The notes: generated by a model from the sequence alone, not told the origin. A stretch of DNA of 64,000 nucleotides from an uncultured Gammaproteobacteria bacterium (GCA_937921935.1 CAKZWQ010000016.1:1-64000); one strand, 5' to 3'. Positions 9,496 to 19,896 are shown, counted from the stretch's first letter. A program made the numbers and translations.

Positions 9496-10839
9496 ATGGC
9501 TAAGTCCAACATAGTCAATCCGGCTGCAGCCCTCGGAGAAGCCTCGCGCTTCTCTGATCTGCGTCAGCGCCTGTTTTTCCTGATCGGCGCCCTGATTGTT
9601 TATCGTATTGGCACATTTATCCCGGTGCCCGGCATCGACCCCGTCCAGCTCGAACAGTTCTTTGCCGAGCAGGAAGGGACAATCCTGAGCATGTTCAACA
9701 TGTTCTCCGGCGGTGCGCTGGAGCGGCTGAGCATCTTTGCCTTGGGCATCATGCCGTACATCTCGGCTTCCATCATTATGCAGATGGCCAGTGTGGTGGT
9801 GCCGAAGCTGGCCGAGATCAAGAAAGAAGGCGAAGCGGGTCGGCGCAAGATTACTGCCTACACGCGTTACGGTACGGTCGTCCTGGCGGCTTTCCAGTCC
9901 ATGGGCGCCTCAGTCGCTCTGCAGAATCAGGGCGTGGTAATCAACCCGGGCTTTAACTTTGTGTTCACTGCCATGGTGACGCTGATTACCGGGACCGTAT
10001 TCCTGATGTGGCTGGGTGAGCAGATTACCGAGCGGGGCATCGGTAACGGCATTTCCATGATTATTCTGGCCAGCATTATTTCCGGCTTGCCGTCCGCCAT
10101 TGGCGGCACCTTGCAGCTGGTCGAAACGGGCGAAATTTCAGCCGCGCTGGCCCTGGTGCTGATCGGTCTGATCGTCGCCGTGACCTACGGGGTGGTGTTT
10201 ATCGAGCGAGCGCAGCGCCGGATTACGGTGCACTATGCGAAACGCCAGCAGGGTCGCCGCATGTATGCCGGCCAGCAGAGTCACTTGCCGTTCAAGCTCA
10301 ACATGGCCGGTGTCATTCCGCCGATTTTTGCGTCCAGCATCATCCTGTTCCCCGCCACGATTGCGGGTTGGTTCGGCACCATGGAAGGCGCTGGCTGGCT
10401 GCAGACTCTGGCTGCCCGACTGCAGCCCGGCGAGCCGGTCTACATCCTTTTTTACGCGTCCATGATCGTGTTCTTCTGCTTCTTTTACACGGCCCTGGTC
10501 TTTAATTCCCGCGACACAGCTGACAATCTGAAGCGCTCCGGCGCCTTCATTCCCGGTATCCGTCCGGGTGCCCAGACGGCCGAGTACATCGACAAGGTGC
10601 TGACGCGTCTGACCTTCTGGGGTGCCATGTACATCACGGCCGTGTGTTTGCTGCCGGAATTCATGATTCTTTGGCTGCGTGTGCCTTTCTACTTCGGTGG
10701 CACGTCGCTTCTCATCATCGTCGTCGTAACCATGGACTTCATGTCCCAGTTACAGGCGCACATGATGTCGCATCAGTATGACGGCCTGTTGAAGAAGGCC
10801 AATCTAAAAGGATACGGGAGAGCCGGGCAGGTCCGCTGA
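9496..10839 (+). CDS. secY: Preprotein translocase subunit SecY
   Basis: SecY is the channel of the Sec translocon in the inner membrane. The 447 residues contain about ten hydrophobic segments, in line with the family. Early motifs include [14 protein letters not shown] and [20 protein letters not shown]. The basic cytoplasmic loop with [19 protein letters not shown] is preserved, and the C-terminal stretch [19 protein letters not shown] matches the SecA/ribosome-contact tail. ATG start. It lies inside the ribosomal cluster with rplO before and rpmJ after, so its synthesis is tied to ribosome production. Confidence 0.99.
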   Translation: MAKSNIVNPAAALGEASRFSDLRQRLFFLIGALIVYRIGTFIPVPGIDPVQLEQFFAEQEGTILSMFNMFSGGALERLSIFALGIMPYISASIIMQMASVVVPKLAEIKKEGEAGRRKITAYTRYGTVVLAAFQSMGASVALQNQGVVINPGFNFVFTAMVTLITGTVFLMWLGEQITERGIGNGISMIILASIISGLPSAIGGTLQLVETGEISAALALVLIGLIVAVTYGVVFIERAQRRITVHYAKRQQGRRMYAGQQSHLPFKLNMAGVIPPIFASSIILFPATIAGWFGTMEGAGWLQTLAARLQPGEPVYILFYASMIVFFCFFYTALVFNSRDTADNLKRSGAFIPGIRPGAQTAEYIDKVLTRLTFWGAMYITAVCLLPEFMILWLRVPFYFGGTSLLIIVVVTMDFMSQLQAHMMSHQYDGLLKKANLKGYGRAGQVR

Positions 10840-10867
10840 GGATTCGCGGTTCACCAGGAGAAAGACT

Positions 10868-10981
10868 ATGAAGGTCAGGGCATCAGTTAAGCGCATTTGC
10901 AGAAACTGCAAGATCATTCGGCGTAAGCGTGTGATTCGCGTTATTTGCACGGACCCCCGCCACAAGCAGCGTCAAGGCTAG
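10868..10981 (+). CDS. rpmJ: 50S ribosomal protein L36, zinc-binding form
   Basis: L36 is the smallest ribosomal protein. The 37 residues begin [20 protein letters not shown]. The zinc ligands are visible as Cys11, Cys14, Cys27 and His33, so this is the zinc-containing (C+) form. An AGGAGAAAG ribosome site precedes the ATG. The gene lies between secY and rpsM, the classical end of the spc operon. No second, zinc-free copy is in the window. Confidence 0.97.
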   Translation: MKVRASVKRICRNCKIIRRKRVIRVICTDPRHKQRQG

Positions 10982-11008
10982 GGCGGAACTTAAACGGAGT
11001 ACGGTTAG

Positions 11009-11365
11009 ATGGCGCGTATTGCTGGAATAAATATCCCGCTGCAGAAGCATATTGTTATTGCCCTGACGAGTGTCTATGGCATCGGCAATACGTCTGCGCG
11101 GCTGATCTGCACAGAAGCGGGCGTTGCCCCGGACACTAAGGTCAAGGACCTGAGTGAGCCTGATGTGGAGAAGCTGCGTAACGTCGTGGCCCGGTTCACC
11201 GTTGAAGGTGATCTGCGCCGTGAGATTTCCATGAATATCAAGCGGTTGATGGACCTCGGTTGTTACCGTGGAATCCGCCATCGCCGCGGTTTACCGATGC
11301 GCGGGCAACGCACGCGCACCAACGCCCGGACCCGTAAGGGCCCACGGCGACCCATTCGCCGTTAG
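11009..11365 (+). CDS. rpsM: 30S ribosomal protein S13
   Basis: S13 sits at the top of the small-subunit head and contacts the P-site tRNA and L5. 118 residues equals the E. coli length. It begins [19 protein letters not shown] and ends with the basic tail [18 protein letters not shown], which reaches tRNA. The conserved [10 protein letters not shown] precedes the tail. First gene of the alpha series (rpsM-rpsK-rpsD-rpoA-rplQ), 27 bases after rpmJ. No separate promoter was obvious. Confidence 0.98.
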   Translation: MARIAGINIPLQKHIVIALTSVYGIGNTSARLICTEAGVAPDTKVKDLSEPDVEKLRNVVARFTVEGDLRREISMNIKRLMDLGCYRGIRHRRGLPMRGQRTRTNARTRKGPRRPIRR

Positions 11366-11380
11366 GCCTGGTGACTAGAT

Positions 11381-11764
11381 ATGGCGCAAGCTAAGACTCG
11401 CAAGAAGATTAAAAAGCAGATCCCCGAAGGGATTGCTCATATTCATGCTTCTTTTAACAACACGATTATCACGATCACTGATCGGCAGGGTAATGCTGTG
11501 TCCTGGGCGACAGCCGGCGGCTGTGGTTTCCGGGGTTCGCGCAAGAGCACACCCTTTGCCGCACAGATCGCTGCTGAGAAAGCCGGGCGCGCAGCGCAGG
11601 AAGCCGGTATGAAAAATCTCGAAGTCCGCGTGCGCGGGCCGGGACCGGGGCGGGAATCGGCGGTGCGGTCGCTGAATGCCTGTGGGTTCCGCATTACCAA
11701 TATCGAAGACGTTACACCCATTCCGCACAATGGCTGCCGCCCGCCCAAAAAGCGTCGGGTTTGA
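11381..11764 (+). CDS. rpsK: 30S ribosomal protein S11
   Basis: S11 forms part of the platform and contacts the E-site mRNA region. 127 residues is the standard length. Family markers are [18 protein letters not shown] near the N terminus and the C-terminal [18 protein letters not shown]. The ATG lies 15 bases after rpsM. The following gene, rpsD, starts 9 bases downstream. Confidence 0.98.
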   Translation: MAQAKTRKKIKKQIPEGIAHIHASFNNTIITITDRQGNAVSWATAGGCGFRGSRKSTPFAAQIAAEKAGRAAQEAGMKNLEVRVRGPGPGRESAVRSLNACGFRITNIEDVTPIPHNGCRPPKKRRV

Positions 11765-11773
11765 GGAAAACAG

Positions 11774-12397
11774 ATGGCCAGGTATCTCGGACCAAAATGT
11801 AAGCTCTCGCGCCGCGAGGGTACTGACCTGTTCCTGAAAAGTGGTGTCAAGCCACTGGACGCCAAGTGCAAACTTGACGTACCACCCGGACAGACCCAGG
11901 GAGGACGGCGTCCTCGCCTGTCCGACTACGGTTTGCAGCTGCGCGAGAAGCAGAAGCTGCGGCGTATGTATGGAGTGCTGGAGCGTCAGTTCCGCAACTA
12001 CTACAAAGCCGCGGCAGGCCAGAAGGGCTCCACCGGACAGAATCTTCTGCGCTTGCTGGAAGGCCGGCTGGATAACACGGTCTATCGTATGGGCTTCGCA
12101 TCCACGCGTGCCGAAGCACGGCAGCTGGTCTCCCATAAATCCATCACTGTGAACGACATCGTAGTGAATATCCCGTCTTACCAGGTGTCGGCGGGTGACA
12201 AGATTGAGGTACGTGAGAAGGCCAGGAGCCAGCTGCGTATCAAGAATGCCATGAGCATTGCGGCCCAGGTGGGCCTGCCCGACTGGGTCGACGTTGATGA
12301 GCAGAGTATGGCTGGCGTGCTCAAGGCACTGCCTGAGCGCGAAGATATTCTGCCCGATATCAACGAAAACCTTGTCGTTGAGCTCTACTCCAAGTAA
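11774..12397 (+). CDS. rpsD: 30S ribosomal protein S4
   Basis: S4 nucleates 16S rRNA assembly and, in E. coli, represses the alpha operon. 207 residues versus 206 in E. coli. It begins [20 protein letters not shown], and the S4 RNA-binding domain shows [29 protein letters not shown] precedes the ATG. The protein lacks a zinc-finger form of N terminus: only two Cys are seen early on. Confidence 0.98.
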   Translation: MARYLGPKCKLSRREGTDLFLKSGVKPLDAKCKLDVPPGQTQGGRRPRLSDYGLQLREKQKLRRMYGVLERQFRNYYKAAAGQKGSTGQNLLRLLEGRLDNTVYRMGFASTRAEARQLVSHKSITVNDIVVNIPSYQVSAGDKIEVREKARSQLRIKNAMSIAAQVGLPDWVDVDEQSMAGVLKALPEREDILPDINENLVVELYSK

Positions 12398-12417
12398 CCA
12401 GAAAAGGGACTCCCAAA

Positions 12418-13419
12418 ATGCAGGAATCAGCTGTTGAGTTCTTGAAGCCGCGTAGTGTGAGCGTCAAGCCTGATAGTGCAACGCGCGCCCGCGTTGTGAT
12501 CGAGCCTTTCGAGCGTGGCTTTGGCCACACCCTGGGTAATGCTCTGCGCAGGGTCTTGCTGTCCAGCATGCCCGGTGCGGCTATTGTCGAAGCCGAAATC
12601 GAGGGTGTGCTCCATGAATACACCAGCATCGAGGGTGTGCAGGAAGACGTGGTCGAGATTCTGCTGAATCTCAAAGACGTTGCCATCCGCATGCATGCCC
12701 GGGATCGCGCTCAACTCTCCCTGTCCAAGAAGGGGCCTGGCCCCGTCACGGCCGGTGATATTGCTCGTGATCATGACGTCGAGGTGGTTAACCCCGAGCT
12801 TGTGATCGCCAATTTGACCAGCGCGGGCGAGTTGAAGATGGTGCTGACGGTTGAGCGGGGTCGGGGATATCGGCCCGCGACCCAGCCGCAGGAAGCTGAT
12901 GAGCAGGACACCACGATTGGCAGGCTGCGTCTGGATGCTTCCTTCAGCCCGATTCGTCGGGTCACCTACACGGTGGAAGCGGCTCGCGTTGAGCAGCGCA
13001 CTGATCTGGACAAGCTGATCCTGGATGTGGAAACCAACGGCACCATTGATTCGGAAGAAGCCATTCGTCGTGCCGGTAGCATCCTGAAAGACCAGCTCAG
13101 CGTCTTCATGGATCTGCAGGGTGAAGCCCAGCAAGGTGCTGCCGCTGGCGAGACTCAGGTTGATCCGCTGTTGCTGCGGCCGGTGGACGAACTGGAACTT
13201 ACGGTTCGCTCGGCTAATTGCCTCAAGGCAGAAAACATCAACTACATCGGTGATCTGATTCAGCGTACCGAGGTGGAGTTGCTGCGGACGCCGAACCTGG
13301 GCAAGAAATCACTGACGGAAATCAAGGAAGTCCTGGAAAGTCATGGTCTGGCCCTCGGCATGCGCGTCGAGAATTGGCCACCGCCGGGGCTGATCCAGGG
13401 CGGCGATCAGGCCGCCTGA
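12418..13419 (+). CDS. rpoA: DNA-directed RNA polymerase subunit alpha
   Basis: Alpha assembles RNA polymerase through its N-terminal domain and contacts DNA UP elements and activators through its C-terminal domain. The 333 residues (E. coli 329) include [20 protein letters not shown] for dimerisation. The C-terminal domain shows [18 protein letters not shown], with the arginine that corresponds to the key DNA-contact Arg265 of E. coli. It ends in ENWPPPGL. Synthesis is coupled to ribosomal proteins S4 and L17 on either side. Its activator surface is relevant because a Crp homologue is encoded in the window. Confidence 0.99.
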   Translation: MQESAVEFLKPRSVSVKPDSATRARVVIEPFERGFGHTLGNALRRVLLSSMPGAAIVEAEIEGVLHEYTSIEGVQEDVVEILLNLKDVAIRMHARDRAQLSLSKKGPGPVTAGDIARDHDVEVVNPELVIANLTSAGELKMVLTVERGRGYRPATQPQEADEQDTTIGRLRLDASFSPIRRVTYTVEAARVEQRTDLDKLILDVETNGTIDSEEAIRRAGSILKDQLSVFMDLQGEAQQGAAAGETQVDPLLLRPVDELELTVRSANCLKAENINYIGDLIQRTEVELLRTPNLGKKSLTEIKEVLESHGLALGMRVENWPPPGLIQGGDQAA

Positions 13420-13479
13420 ATCCAATGAACCGCGGTCACCGTGTCCGAATGGGCAGGGTGGTCGCCAGGAAATAGACAG

Positions 13480-13860
13480 ATGCGTCACCAGAAAGCAGGC
13501 CGGACACTGGGCCGGAATAGCAGCCACCGCAAGGCCATGTACAAGAACATGGCAGTGTCGCTGATTCAGCATGAAACCATCCGGACAACCTTGCCCAAGG
13601 CCAAGGAACTGCGGCGTGTGGTTGAGCCGCTGATCACCATGGCGAAGCTCGACGGTGTCGCCCGTCGTCGGCTGGCATTCAGCCGCCTGCGTGACAAGGC
13701 TTCAGTGGGCAAGCTGTTCAATGAGCTGGGCCCGCGTTTCAAGGATCGCCCTGGTGGCTACCTGCGGATTCTGAAAATCGGCTATCGGCCGGGCGACTCC
13801 GCCCCCATGGCCATCGTTCAGTTGATGGATCAGCCAGAAGCGCCTGCCGAGCAGGACTAG
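13480..13860 (+). CDS. rplQ: 50S ribosomal protein L17
   Basis: L17 lies near the tunnel exit. The frame is open from a GTG at 13441, but the family N terminus [17 protein letters not shown] begins at the ATG at 13480, with AGGA 9 bases upstream, so I use that start (126 residues). [18 protein letters not shown] follows as expected. It is the last gene of the ribosomal cluster. A hairpin with a T run lies about 30 bases after the stop. Confidence 0.98.
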   Translation: MRHQKAGRTLGRNSSHRKAMYKNMAVSLIQHETIRTTLPKAKELRRVVEPLITMAKLDGVARRRLAFSRLRDKASVGKLFNELGPRFKDRPGGYLRILKIGYRPGDSAPMAIVQLMDQPEAPAEQD

Positions 13861-13883
13861 CTGCCCGCTCCGCGTATGAGTTT

Positions 13884-16800
13884 TTAGGAGGCTCCGGATT
13901 CCCGGAGCTTTTCCACCATCCTGCTGACATGCTCAGGCGACTCTGTGCGCCGGGCCATGAGGGCATAGACAGCCGGGATCAGGAACAGGGTAAGGAAGAC
14001 TGACACCGTCACTCCAAAGAACACCACGGCACCGATAGTCCGTCGGGATTCAGCGCCGGCGCCGGCAGCTAACATGAGGGGAATGGCGCCACCCGCCGTA
14101 CACAGGCTGGTCATGATGACGGGCCGCAGGCGCACGGCTGCCGCTTCCAGGATCGCTTCGCTAAAGGCGATGCCCCGATCCCTGAGTTGATTGGCAAACT
14201 CCACAATCAGGATGCCGTTCTTGGCGGCCAGACCAATCAGCATGATGGCGCCAATCTGGCTATAGACGTTAATGCTGGAGTCAAACAAGTGCAGGCCAAG
14301 GAGTCCACCGAACAGAGCCATGGGCACTGTCAGCATGATGATGAAAGGATGTCGGAAGCTTTCAAACTGGGCAGCCAGAACGAGAAATGAAAGCAAGAGT
14401 GCCAGGGCGAAGGTGAAATAGATGGAGCTCCCCGACTGACGAAACTCCCGCGACTCGCCGTCGTAATTAATCCGCGCCCCCTCAGGCACTTCTTCACGAA
14501 TGATTTTTTCCATGTAATCCAGGGCTTCCCCGAGGGAATAACCCGGCGCCAGGGATCCCGTCATGCTGATGGAGCGCAGCCGATCGAAACGCTTGAGTTC
14601 CAGGGGGCCGGCCGTTTCCGTCAGTTGTACCAGGCTGGCCAGGGGTATCAGGCCGCCACTTTCCGAGCGCACGTAAATATTCTGGAGGTCAGAGGGCGTG
14701 GCGCGATCTTCAGGTTTCGCCTGGAGCAGCACGTTGTACTCCTCACCCCCGCTCTCGAATGTTGTGACCACGCGTGACCCCAGCATGGATTCCAGGGTGC
14801 GGCCAACGGTCGATAGAGAGACGCCGAGATCGGCTGCTCGATTCCGGTCTACCTCTACCTGAATTTTTGGTTTGCGTTCGAAATAGTCGGAGCGCAGCCC
14901 CATGATGTTCGGGTTCTCCCGGGCGCGCTCGATTACCTTGTTTGTCCAGCCGGCTATTTCCTCATAGTCCGTGCCGCCCAGGACCAGGGTCAGGGGCTGG
15001 CCGGAACCACGAATATTGAGGCTGGGCGGGAGCATGACCATACCAATGATCCCCGGAATGCCGGCCACCCTCTGATTGAGTTCCGCCGCCAGTTCCTGGG
15101 CGCGACGATCCCGTTCGCCCCAGGGCATCAGAGGGATATAAGAGAAGCTCGTGTTGACGTCGCCACCACCGCTGCCCATACCAGAGCGTACCAGCACCCG
15201 CTTGGCGTAGCCCTCATCGACCAGGGGCATGGCCAGGCGTTCAAGTTCGGTCACTTGGCGGTCCATATAGTCCGGTGAGGCGCCCTCCGGGCCGCGCATC
15301 CAGACAAACATCATGCCCCGGTCCTCGACCGGCGCGTATTCCGAGGGCAGGGTGCTAAACAGGCCATAACTGCCGCCACCCAGGCCAACAATGACTGCCA
15401 GTGCCACCCAGGGGTAGTGAATCAGCCTGGTTAGCAGACGTCGGTAAGTGGCGGTGATTTTTACGAACGCGCGGTCAACAGACGCCGCGCCGGCCCGCCG
15501 GCGTGGGCCTGATTGGGCGAACAGCTTTGAGGCCAGCATAGGCACCAGGGTCAGCGCGATGAGGCTGGAGAAGCCCACGGCCGCCGCCAGAGATATGCCA
15601 AATTCGCCGAACAGGCGACCCAGCTTGCCCGGCATGAAGGAGATGGGCACGAAGACGGCTACCAGGACCACGGTGGTCGCAATGACCGCAAAGCCGATTT
15701 CGCGACTGCCGTCGATGGCGGCCAGCAGCGGTGGTTGTTTCTGTTCCATACGCCGGACAATGTTTTCCAGCACCACGATGGCATCGTCCACCACCAGCCC
15801 GATGGCCAGAACCAGCCCAAGCAAGGTCAGGGTATTCACGGAATATCCCATGGTCGCCATGACGATGAAGGCGGAAATGATGGCCACGGGTATGGTGACG
15901 GCCGGGATCAGGGTGGCCCGCAGGGAGCCGATAAAAGCGTAAATAACCGCCAGGACCATGAAAAGGGCCATCGACAAGGCTTTGAGAACTTCTTTCATGG
16001 ACTCACGAATGAAGACCGAAAAGTCCACATTGACGTCCATATTTATGTCGGCGGGGATGGTGTCAGCCAGCCGTTCCAGCTCGGCCAGCACGGCCTGATT
16101 GACGGCCAGCACATTAGCCTGGGCTTGGGGTACGACGCCCAGGCTCAGGCCCGGGCGGCCATTGGACCGGGCGATACGGCGGGTACTTTCCGGCTCCAGC
16201 CGCACGTCGGCTACGTCACCCAGGCGAACGACAAAGGCTTCGTTGCGCTTAAGAATAAGGTTCTGAAAGTCTTCCGGCGTATGCAGTCCCGTCTCGGTGC
16301 GCAGGGTAAATTCCCGGTCCGTCGATTCAATGCGCCCCGCCGGCACTTCGACGTTTTCTGCCCGCAGCCGGTCTTCCACATCCGCAACCGTCAGTTCCCT
16401 GGCGGCCAGGGCTTCCCGGTCGAGCCAGATCCGCATGGCTGGTGTGCGCAAACCGCTGAGCCGCACAACCGCAACGCCGTCAATCACTGACAAGCGATCC
16501 ACGAGATTCCGGTCTGCATAGTCGGTGATATCCATCAGGGAGCGTGTTTCACTGGACACATCTACGTACATGGTGGCGTCCATGCCCGTATCCTGCTTGG
16601 TAATTCTCGGCGCATCGGACTCGTCAGGCAGCATGCCGGTGATGCGTGAAATGCGCTCACGCACGTCGTTGGCTGCATCATCAGCCGCACGATTCAGGCC
16701 AAACTCCACCACGATGGAAGACAACTCGTCCTTACTGCTTGAGGTCAGTTTCTGCACACCTGAAATGCCGGCAATCTCGTTCTCGATCACCTGGGTAATG

Positions 16801-16985
16801 CGACGTTCGACCACTTCCGCGGATGCACCCCGATAGTCGGTTTGTACTGAGATGACCGGGGGATCAACGCTCGGGTACTCGCGAACGGCCAGGCGGTTCA
16901 GGGCCAGCAGCCCGAGGATAACCAGCACCAGGCTAATCACCGCGGCGAAAACCGGTCGGCGAACAGAGATCTCGGAAAGCAGCAT
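13884..16985 (-). CDS. RND multidrug efflux pump, inner-membrane subunit (HAE1 type)
   Basis: A 1033-residue proton-driven pump protein of the AcrB/MexB superfamily, which would form the inner-membrane trimer of a tripartite exporter. The first transmembrane helix is at about residues 12-30. The proton-relay aspartate pair in helix 4 is intact as LVVDDAIVVLENIVRR with Asp400 and Asp401. Two large periplasmic loops follow helices 1 and 7. ATG start, 3 bases after the adaptor gene on the same strand. No TolC-like outer-membrane gene is nearby, so it must borrow one from elsewhere. Closest by eye to the MdtB/MdtC/MuxB-like branch, but the substrate cannot be read from sequence. Confidence 0.93.
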   Translation of the reverse strand: MLLSEISVRRPVFAAVISLVLVILGLLALNRLAVREYPSVDPPVISVQTDYRGASAEVVERRITQVIENEIAGISGVQKLTSSSKDELSSIVVEFGLNRAADDAANDVRERISRITGMLPDESDAPRITKQDTGMDATMYVDVSSETRSLMDITDYADRNLVDRLSVIDGVAVVRLSGLRTPAMRIWLDREALAARELTVADVEDRLRAENVEVPAGRIESTDREFTLRTETGLHTPEDFQNLILKRNEAFVVRLGDVADVRLEPESTRRIARSNGRPGLSLGVVPQAQANVLAVNQAVLAELERLADTIPADINMDVNVDFSVFIRESMKEVLKALSMALFMVLAVIYAFIGSLRATLIPAVTIPVAIISAFIVMATMGYSVNTLTLLGLVLAIGLVVDDAIVVLENIVRRMEQKQPPLLAAIDGSREIGFAVIATTVVLVAVFVPISFMPGKLGRLFGEFGISLAAAVGFSSLIALTLVPMLASKLFAQSGPRRRAGAASVDRAFVKITATYRRLLTRLIHYPWVALAVIVGLGGGSYGLFSTLPSEYAPVEDRGMMFVWMRGPEGASPDYMDRQVTELERLAMPLVDEGYAKRVLVRSGMGSGGGDVNTSFSYIPLMPWGERDRRAQELAAELNQRVAGIPGIIGMVMLPPSLNIRGSGQPLTLVLGGTDYEEIAGWTNKVIERARENPNIMGLRSDYFERKPKIQVEVDRNRAADLGVSLSTVGRTLESMLGSRVVTTFESGGEEYNVLLQAKPEDRATPSDLQNIYVRSESGGLIPLASLVQLTETAGPLELKRFDRLRSISMTGSLAPGYSLGEALDYMEKIIREEVPEGARINYDGESREFRQSGSSIYFTFALALLLSFLVLAAQFESFRHPFIIMLTVPMALFGGLLGLHLFDSSINVYSQIGAIMLIGLAAKNGILIVEFANQLRDRGIAFSEAILEAAAVRLRPVIMTSLCTAGGAIPLMLAAGAGAESRRTIGAVVFFGVTVSVFLTLFLIPAVYALMARRTESPEHVSRMVEKLRESGAS
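13891..13912 (+). terminator. Probable terminator of the alpha operon
   Basis: GCTCCGG and CCGGAGC pair around a 4-base loop and are followed by TTTT. The hairpin lies 30 bases after the rplQ stop and inside the last codons of the convergent efflux gene. The T run is short, so efficiency may be modest. It is the only hairpin I found at the end of the ribosomal cluster. Confidence 0.6.
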
Positions 16986-16988
16986 GAC

Positions 16989-18065
16989 TTAGCTCCCCTG
17001 GTTCACCTGGACGGGGGCTCCGTTACGAACCTTCTGAGTGCCCTCCGTGATGATCACTGCGCCCGGCAGCAGTCCGGTCCGGACTTCGGCCAGGCCCGGC
17101 GCCCGGGCACCCAGGCGCACCTCTTTCTCCACGGCCGTGCCGTCTTCTACGGTGAACAGATACTGGCGTCCCTGCCTGGGGGCCAGCGCCTGCTCAGGCA
17201 CCAGCAGGACGCCTTCGCGTTCCCGCTGCAGCTCAACCGTCAGGAACATGCCCGGCTTGATCAGGCTTGCATCATTGGGGACGCGCGCGATGATGGTGAC
17301 ACTGCGAGTTGCCTGGTCCACTCTCGGGTCGACGACGGCCACTTCGCCCGTGAAGGTGGTCGCCGGGTAGACTTCGCTGCGGGCCACAATGCGCGTGCCT
17401 GCATCGACCGTTGCCAGAAAGGTTTCCGGCACCGTGAATTCCAGCTTGATGGTTGCGGTGTCATCCAGGGTGGAAATGATGGTTTCCGGTCCCACAAGAT
17501 CGCCCAGGCTGATTCGCCGCAGACCCACCGTGCCTGCAAATGGCGCCCGGATAAAAGCATTGTCCAGGCGCGCCTTGGCGGCGCGGAGTTCTGCTTCTGC
17601 GATGAGCACCTCTGATTCAAGCTCTTCGAGCTCCAGCTCGGAGATGACCTTGGTGGCGCCCAGTCCCCGACGACGTTCGAACTGGCTGCGGGCTTTCTGC
17701 AGGGAGGCCGCGGCCATGGCCCGCTCGGCCTCCAGTTCGGCGTGATCCAGTTCCACCAGCAGTTGTCCGACCTTGACCTCTTCGCCTTCCTCGAAACCGA
17801 TGCGGGTAACCACGCTGGCAATACGCGAAGTGACTTCAATGGACTCATTGGCCCGGGCCGTTCCCAGGCCGGTAAAGCGCTCCACGAAGGTGCTGGGCTC
17901 CACGCGGGTGACCATCACCGCGACAGGTCGGCCCCCGCCCCGGCCACCCATGCCGGGTCCGCCCGGCCCCTTGGCCCCCGTTTCCGGTGCCTCGCAGCCG
18001 CAAAGCAGCAATACGGCGACCGAGGCCATCAGGGTCCGGGCCCGGCTGAGATTAAACTTAATCAA
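16989..18065 (-). CDS. RND efflux periplasmic adaptor lipoprotein
   Basis: Membrane-fusion (adaptor) protein that links the RND pump to an outer-membrane channel. The frame is open from 18131, but the likely start is TTG at 18065, preceded by GGAAGGAA at a good distance. It gives 358 residues that open directly on a lipoprotein signal (basic start, then VAVLLLCGC with lipid-anchor Cys24). A glycine-rich linker follows (GPGGPGMGGRGGG). The lipoyl/coiled-coil hairpin spans roughly residues 70-190, with a beta-barrel domain after it. It is cotranscribed with the pump gene. The annotated start is the main uncertainty. Confidence 0.9.
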   Translation of the reverse strand: MIKFNLSRARTLMASVAVLLLCGCEAPETGAKGPGGPGMGGRGGGRPVAVMVTRVEPSTFVERFTGLGTARANESIEVTSRIASVVTRIGFEEGEEVKVGQLLVELDHAELEAERAMAAASLQKARSQFERRRGLGATKVISELELEELESEVLIAEAELRAAKARLDNAFIRAPFAGTVGLRRISLGDLVGPETIISTLDDTATIKLEFTVPETFLATVDAGTRIVARSEVYPATTFTGEVAVVDPRVDQATRSVTIIARVPNDASLIKPGMFLTVELQREREGVLLVPEQALAPRQGRQYLFTVEDGTAVEKEVRLGARAPGLAEVRTGLLPGAVIITEGTQKVRNGAPVQVNQGS

Positions 18066-18163
18066 GAAATTCCTTCCGCAAGGCGGGGAGCCGGTTAATC
18101 TAGCAAAAGGCTGCCACGTTGACCTGTGCAATTGTCACGATGACCGGGCTGAGGAGCGCTCAG

Positions 18164-18565
18164 ATGAAGGATCGCATTCACCACATCAATTTCATTGTCC
18201 GGGATCTGGACGCGGCGGTGCCCGCCTGGGAGCGGGTTCTGGGCATGCCGGTGACGACACGGGACCAGCTTCAAGTCCGCGGCGTCAACATCGCCCGCTT
18301 TCATCTTGGCCATGCCTGGCTGGCCCTGGTGCAGCCCGTGCGAGAGGGGACGGTGCCCGCTCGCTACCTGGCTGAGCATGGCGAGGGCTTTTTTCTCCTG
18401 GCCATCGGCGTGGATGACCTGGCTGCGGAGGTCGAGCGCCTGGGCGATGGTGCTTTTGTCGGCCCTGCGCGTGCCGGTGCCGATGACTGGCAGGTCCGTG
18501 ATCTGGACCCCGCGCAGCTTTTCGGCGCGCAGCTGCAACTGGCGGCGGACGGCCAATCCGACTAG
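18164..18565 (+). CDS. VOC-superfamily (glyoxalase-like) protein
   Basis: A 133-residue single-module member of the vicinal-oxygen-chelate fold, which includes glyoxalase I and methylmalonyl-CoA epimerase. It starts DRIHHINFIVRDLDAAVPAW, where the HHINFIV strand usually gives the first metal histidine. An acidic LAIGVDDLAAEVERL follows at the second beta-alpha unit. The ATG at 18164 has GAGGAG 8 bases upstream and is preferred to earlier in-frame codons. Its TAG overlaps the pepQ stop on the other strand within CTAG. The substrate is unknown; methylmalonyl-CoA epimerase-like is one possibility. Confidence 0.7.
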   Translation: MKDRIHHINFIVRDLDAAVPAWERVLGMPVTTRDQLQVRGVNIARFHLGHAWLALVQPVREGTVPARYLAEHGEGFFLLAIGVDDLAAEVERLGDGAFVGPARAGADDWQVRDLDPAQLFGAQLQLAADGQSD

Positions 18566-19896
18566 TGCGGCACAGTGGCGAAGGCGTCGCGCGTCAGGTT
18601 CTCGGCGCCGTCGGCGGTAACCAGCAAATTGTCCTCAATACGGATGCCGCCCAGGGGCAGCAGGGCCTCGACCCGGTCCCAGTTAACCTCGGCGCCCGCC
18701 GGGTCTGCACGCAATTCCTGCAGCAGTGACTCAATAAAATACAGCCCGGGTTCGATGGTCAGGCTAAAGCCCGCTTCCAGTGTCCGGAGCAGGCGCAGAT
18801 GCGGATACCTGGTCGGCGCTGGAAGGTCGCTGCCGTCAGGATCGGCTTGTCGCCCGCCCACGTCATGCACCTGCAGTCCCAGCAGATGCCCCAGTCCATG
18901 GGGGAAAAAAAACCGGCTCAGGCCGCGCTCCAGGGCGGACTCGGCTGTGCCTTCAACGAGCTTGTGGGCAACCAGCAGCGCGGCAATTTCACCATGGGCG
19001 GCGTGGTGCAATTCGGCGAAGGGCACGCCGGGACGAACCCGGGCGCACAGTTGTTGCTGGCTCTGGTCAAGATCATCACGCAGTTCGGCGAATGCGGGGT
19101 GCTCCTCTCGCACGTGGGTGCGGGTGATATCGGATGCGTAGCCCTGGCAGCCGCAGCCGGCGTCGATCAACAGACTGCCTGCCGATGGGCTGGTTTGCCG
19201 GTAGTGCTGGTAATGCAGGGTGGCGGCATGTCGGCCGGCGCCGATGATGGGCGGGTAGGGCATGTCAGCTGCCGCCTGACCGCTGGCCTGCTGAAAGGCG
19301 AGCAGAATTTCAAACTCACTGGCGCCTTCGGCGTGCGCCAGAGCGGCAGCCCGATGGCCTTTGACAGCTTGGGTGGTCGCTTCGCGCTGACAGCTCACTT
19401 CATAGTCGGTTTTCCAGGCCCGTTGATAATTCAGGTGCTCAATCAGAGCCCGGGGATTGCGGTGTTCCGCCGGCGCCAGGTCCTGCAGATGTGGCTCGGG
19501 TGCCAGCACAGCCAGTCGCTGCGGCAGGGTGCCCAGGGCAGCGGGTACCGCCTTGCTCTGCGCCACGATGCGCAGTTCGATTCCATCCGCCCACGGCGCG
19601 CCCGGTGCTGCGGGCGGTTCCTCCCAGTACGTCGCGGGCCGGACCACGACCGCCAGGGGCTGTCGGCCGGGCTGGTAGAGCAGGCAGGCGTCGGGGTGGG
19701 CTGTCAGCGGCAGCCACTGCAACAGCTGGGGATTGGCCCGGAAGGGCGCCTGTTGATCGTCCATGAACTGCAGGCGGGCAATACCTGCGCCGATTAAGAC
19801 TGCGTCATACCCGGTTGCCGCCAGGGCTGCGTCGTAGCGCTCCTGCACGGTGGCCAGGTGGGCCGGGTAGTGATTGATCAGTGACGCTTGAGTCAT
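18562..19896 (-). CDS. pepQ: Xaa-Pro dipeptidase PepQ
   Basis: Cytoplasmic M24-family metallopeptidase that cleaves dipeptides with C-terminal proline. 444 residues against 443 for E. coli PepQ. The five metal ligands are visible at matching positions: Asp245, Asp256, His337 (in FPHGLGHLLGLQVHD), Glu382 (TIEPGLYF) and Glu421 (GGIRIEDNLL). The N terminus MTQASLINHYPAHLATVQER is also PepQ-like. It is convergent with the VOC gene and divergent from trpS. Organophosphate side activity is known in the family but cannot be inferred here. Confidence 0.95.
   Translation of the reverse strand: MTQASLINHYPAHLATVQERYDAALAATGYDAVLIGAGIARLQFMDDQQAPFRANPQLLQWLPLTAHPDACLLYQPGRQPLAVVVRPATYWEEPPAAPGAPWADGIELRIVAQSKAVPAALGTLPQRLAVLAPEPHLQDLAPAEHRNPRALIEHLNYQRAWKTDYEVSCQREATTQAVKGHRAAALAHAEGASEFEILLAFQQASGQAAADMPYPPIIGAGRHAATLHYQHYRQTSPSAGSLLIDAGCGCQGYASDITRTHVREEHPAFAELRDDLDQSQQQLCARVRPGVPFAELHHAAHGEIAALLVAHKLVEGTAESALERGLSRFFFPHGLGHLLGLQVHDVGGRQADPDGSDLPAPTRYPHLRLLRTLEAGFSLTIEPGLYFIESLLQELRADPAGAEVNWDRVEALLPLGGIRIEDNLLVTADGAENLTRDAFATVPH

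Noticed and set aside
13441-13479. Upstream in-frame extension of rplQ from GTG
   Set aside because: The L17 family starts at [12 protein letters not shown], and the ribosome site fits the ATG at 13480.
18066-18131. Longer start of the efflux adaptor
   Set aside because: The extension has no signal-peptide character, whereas the TTG at 18065 has a good ribosome site and opens directly on the lipoprotein signal.
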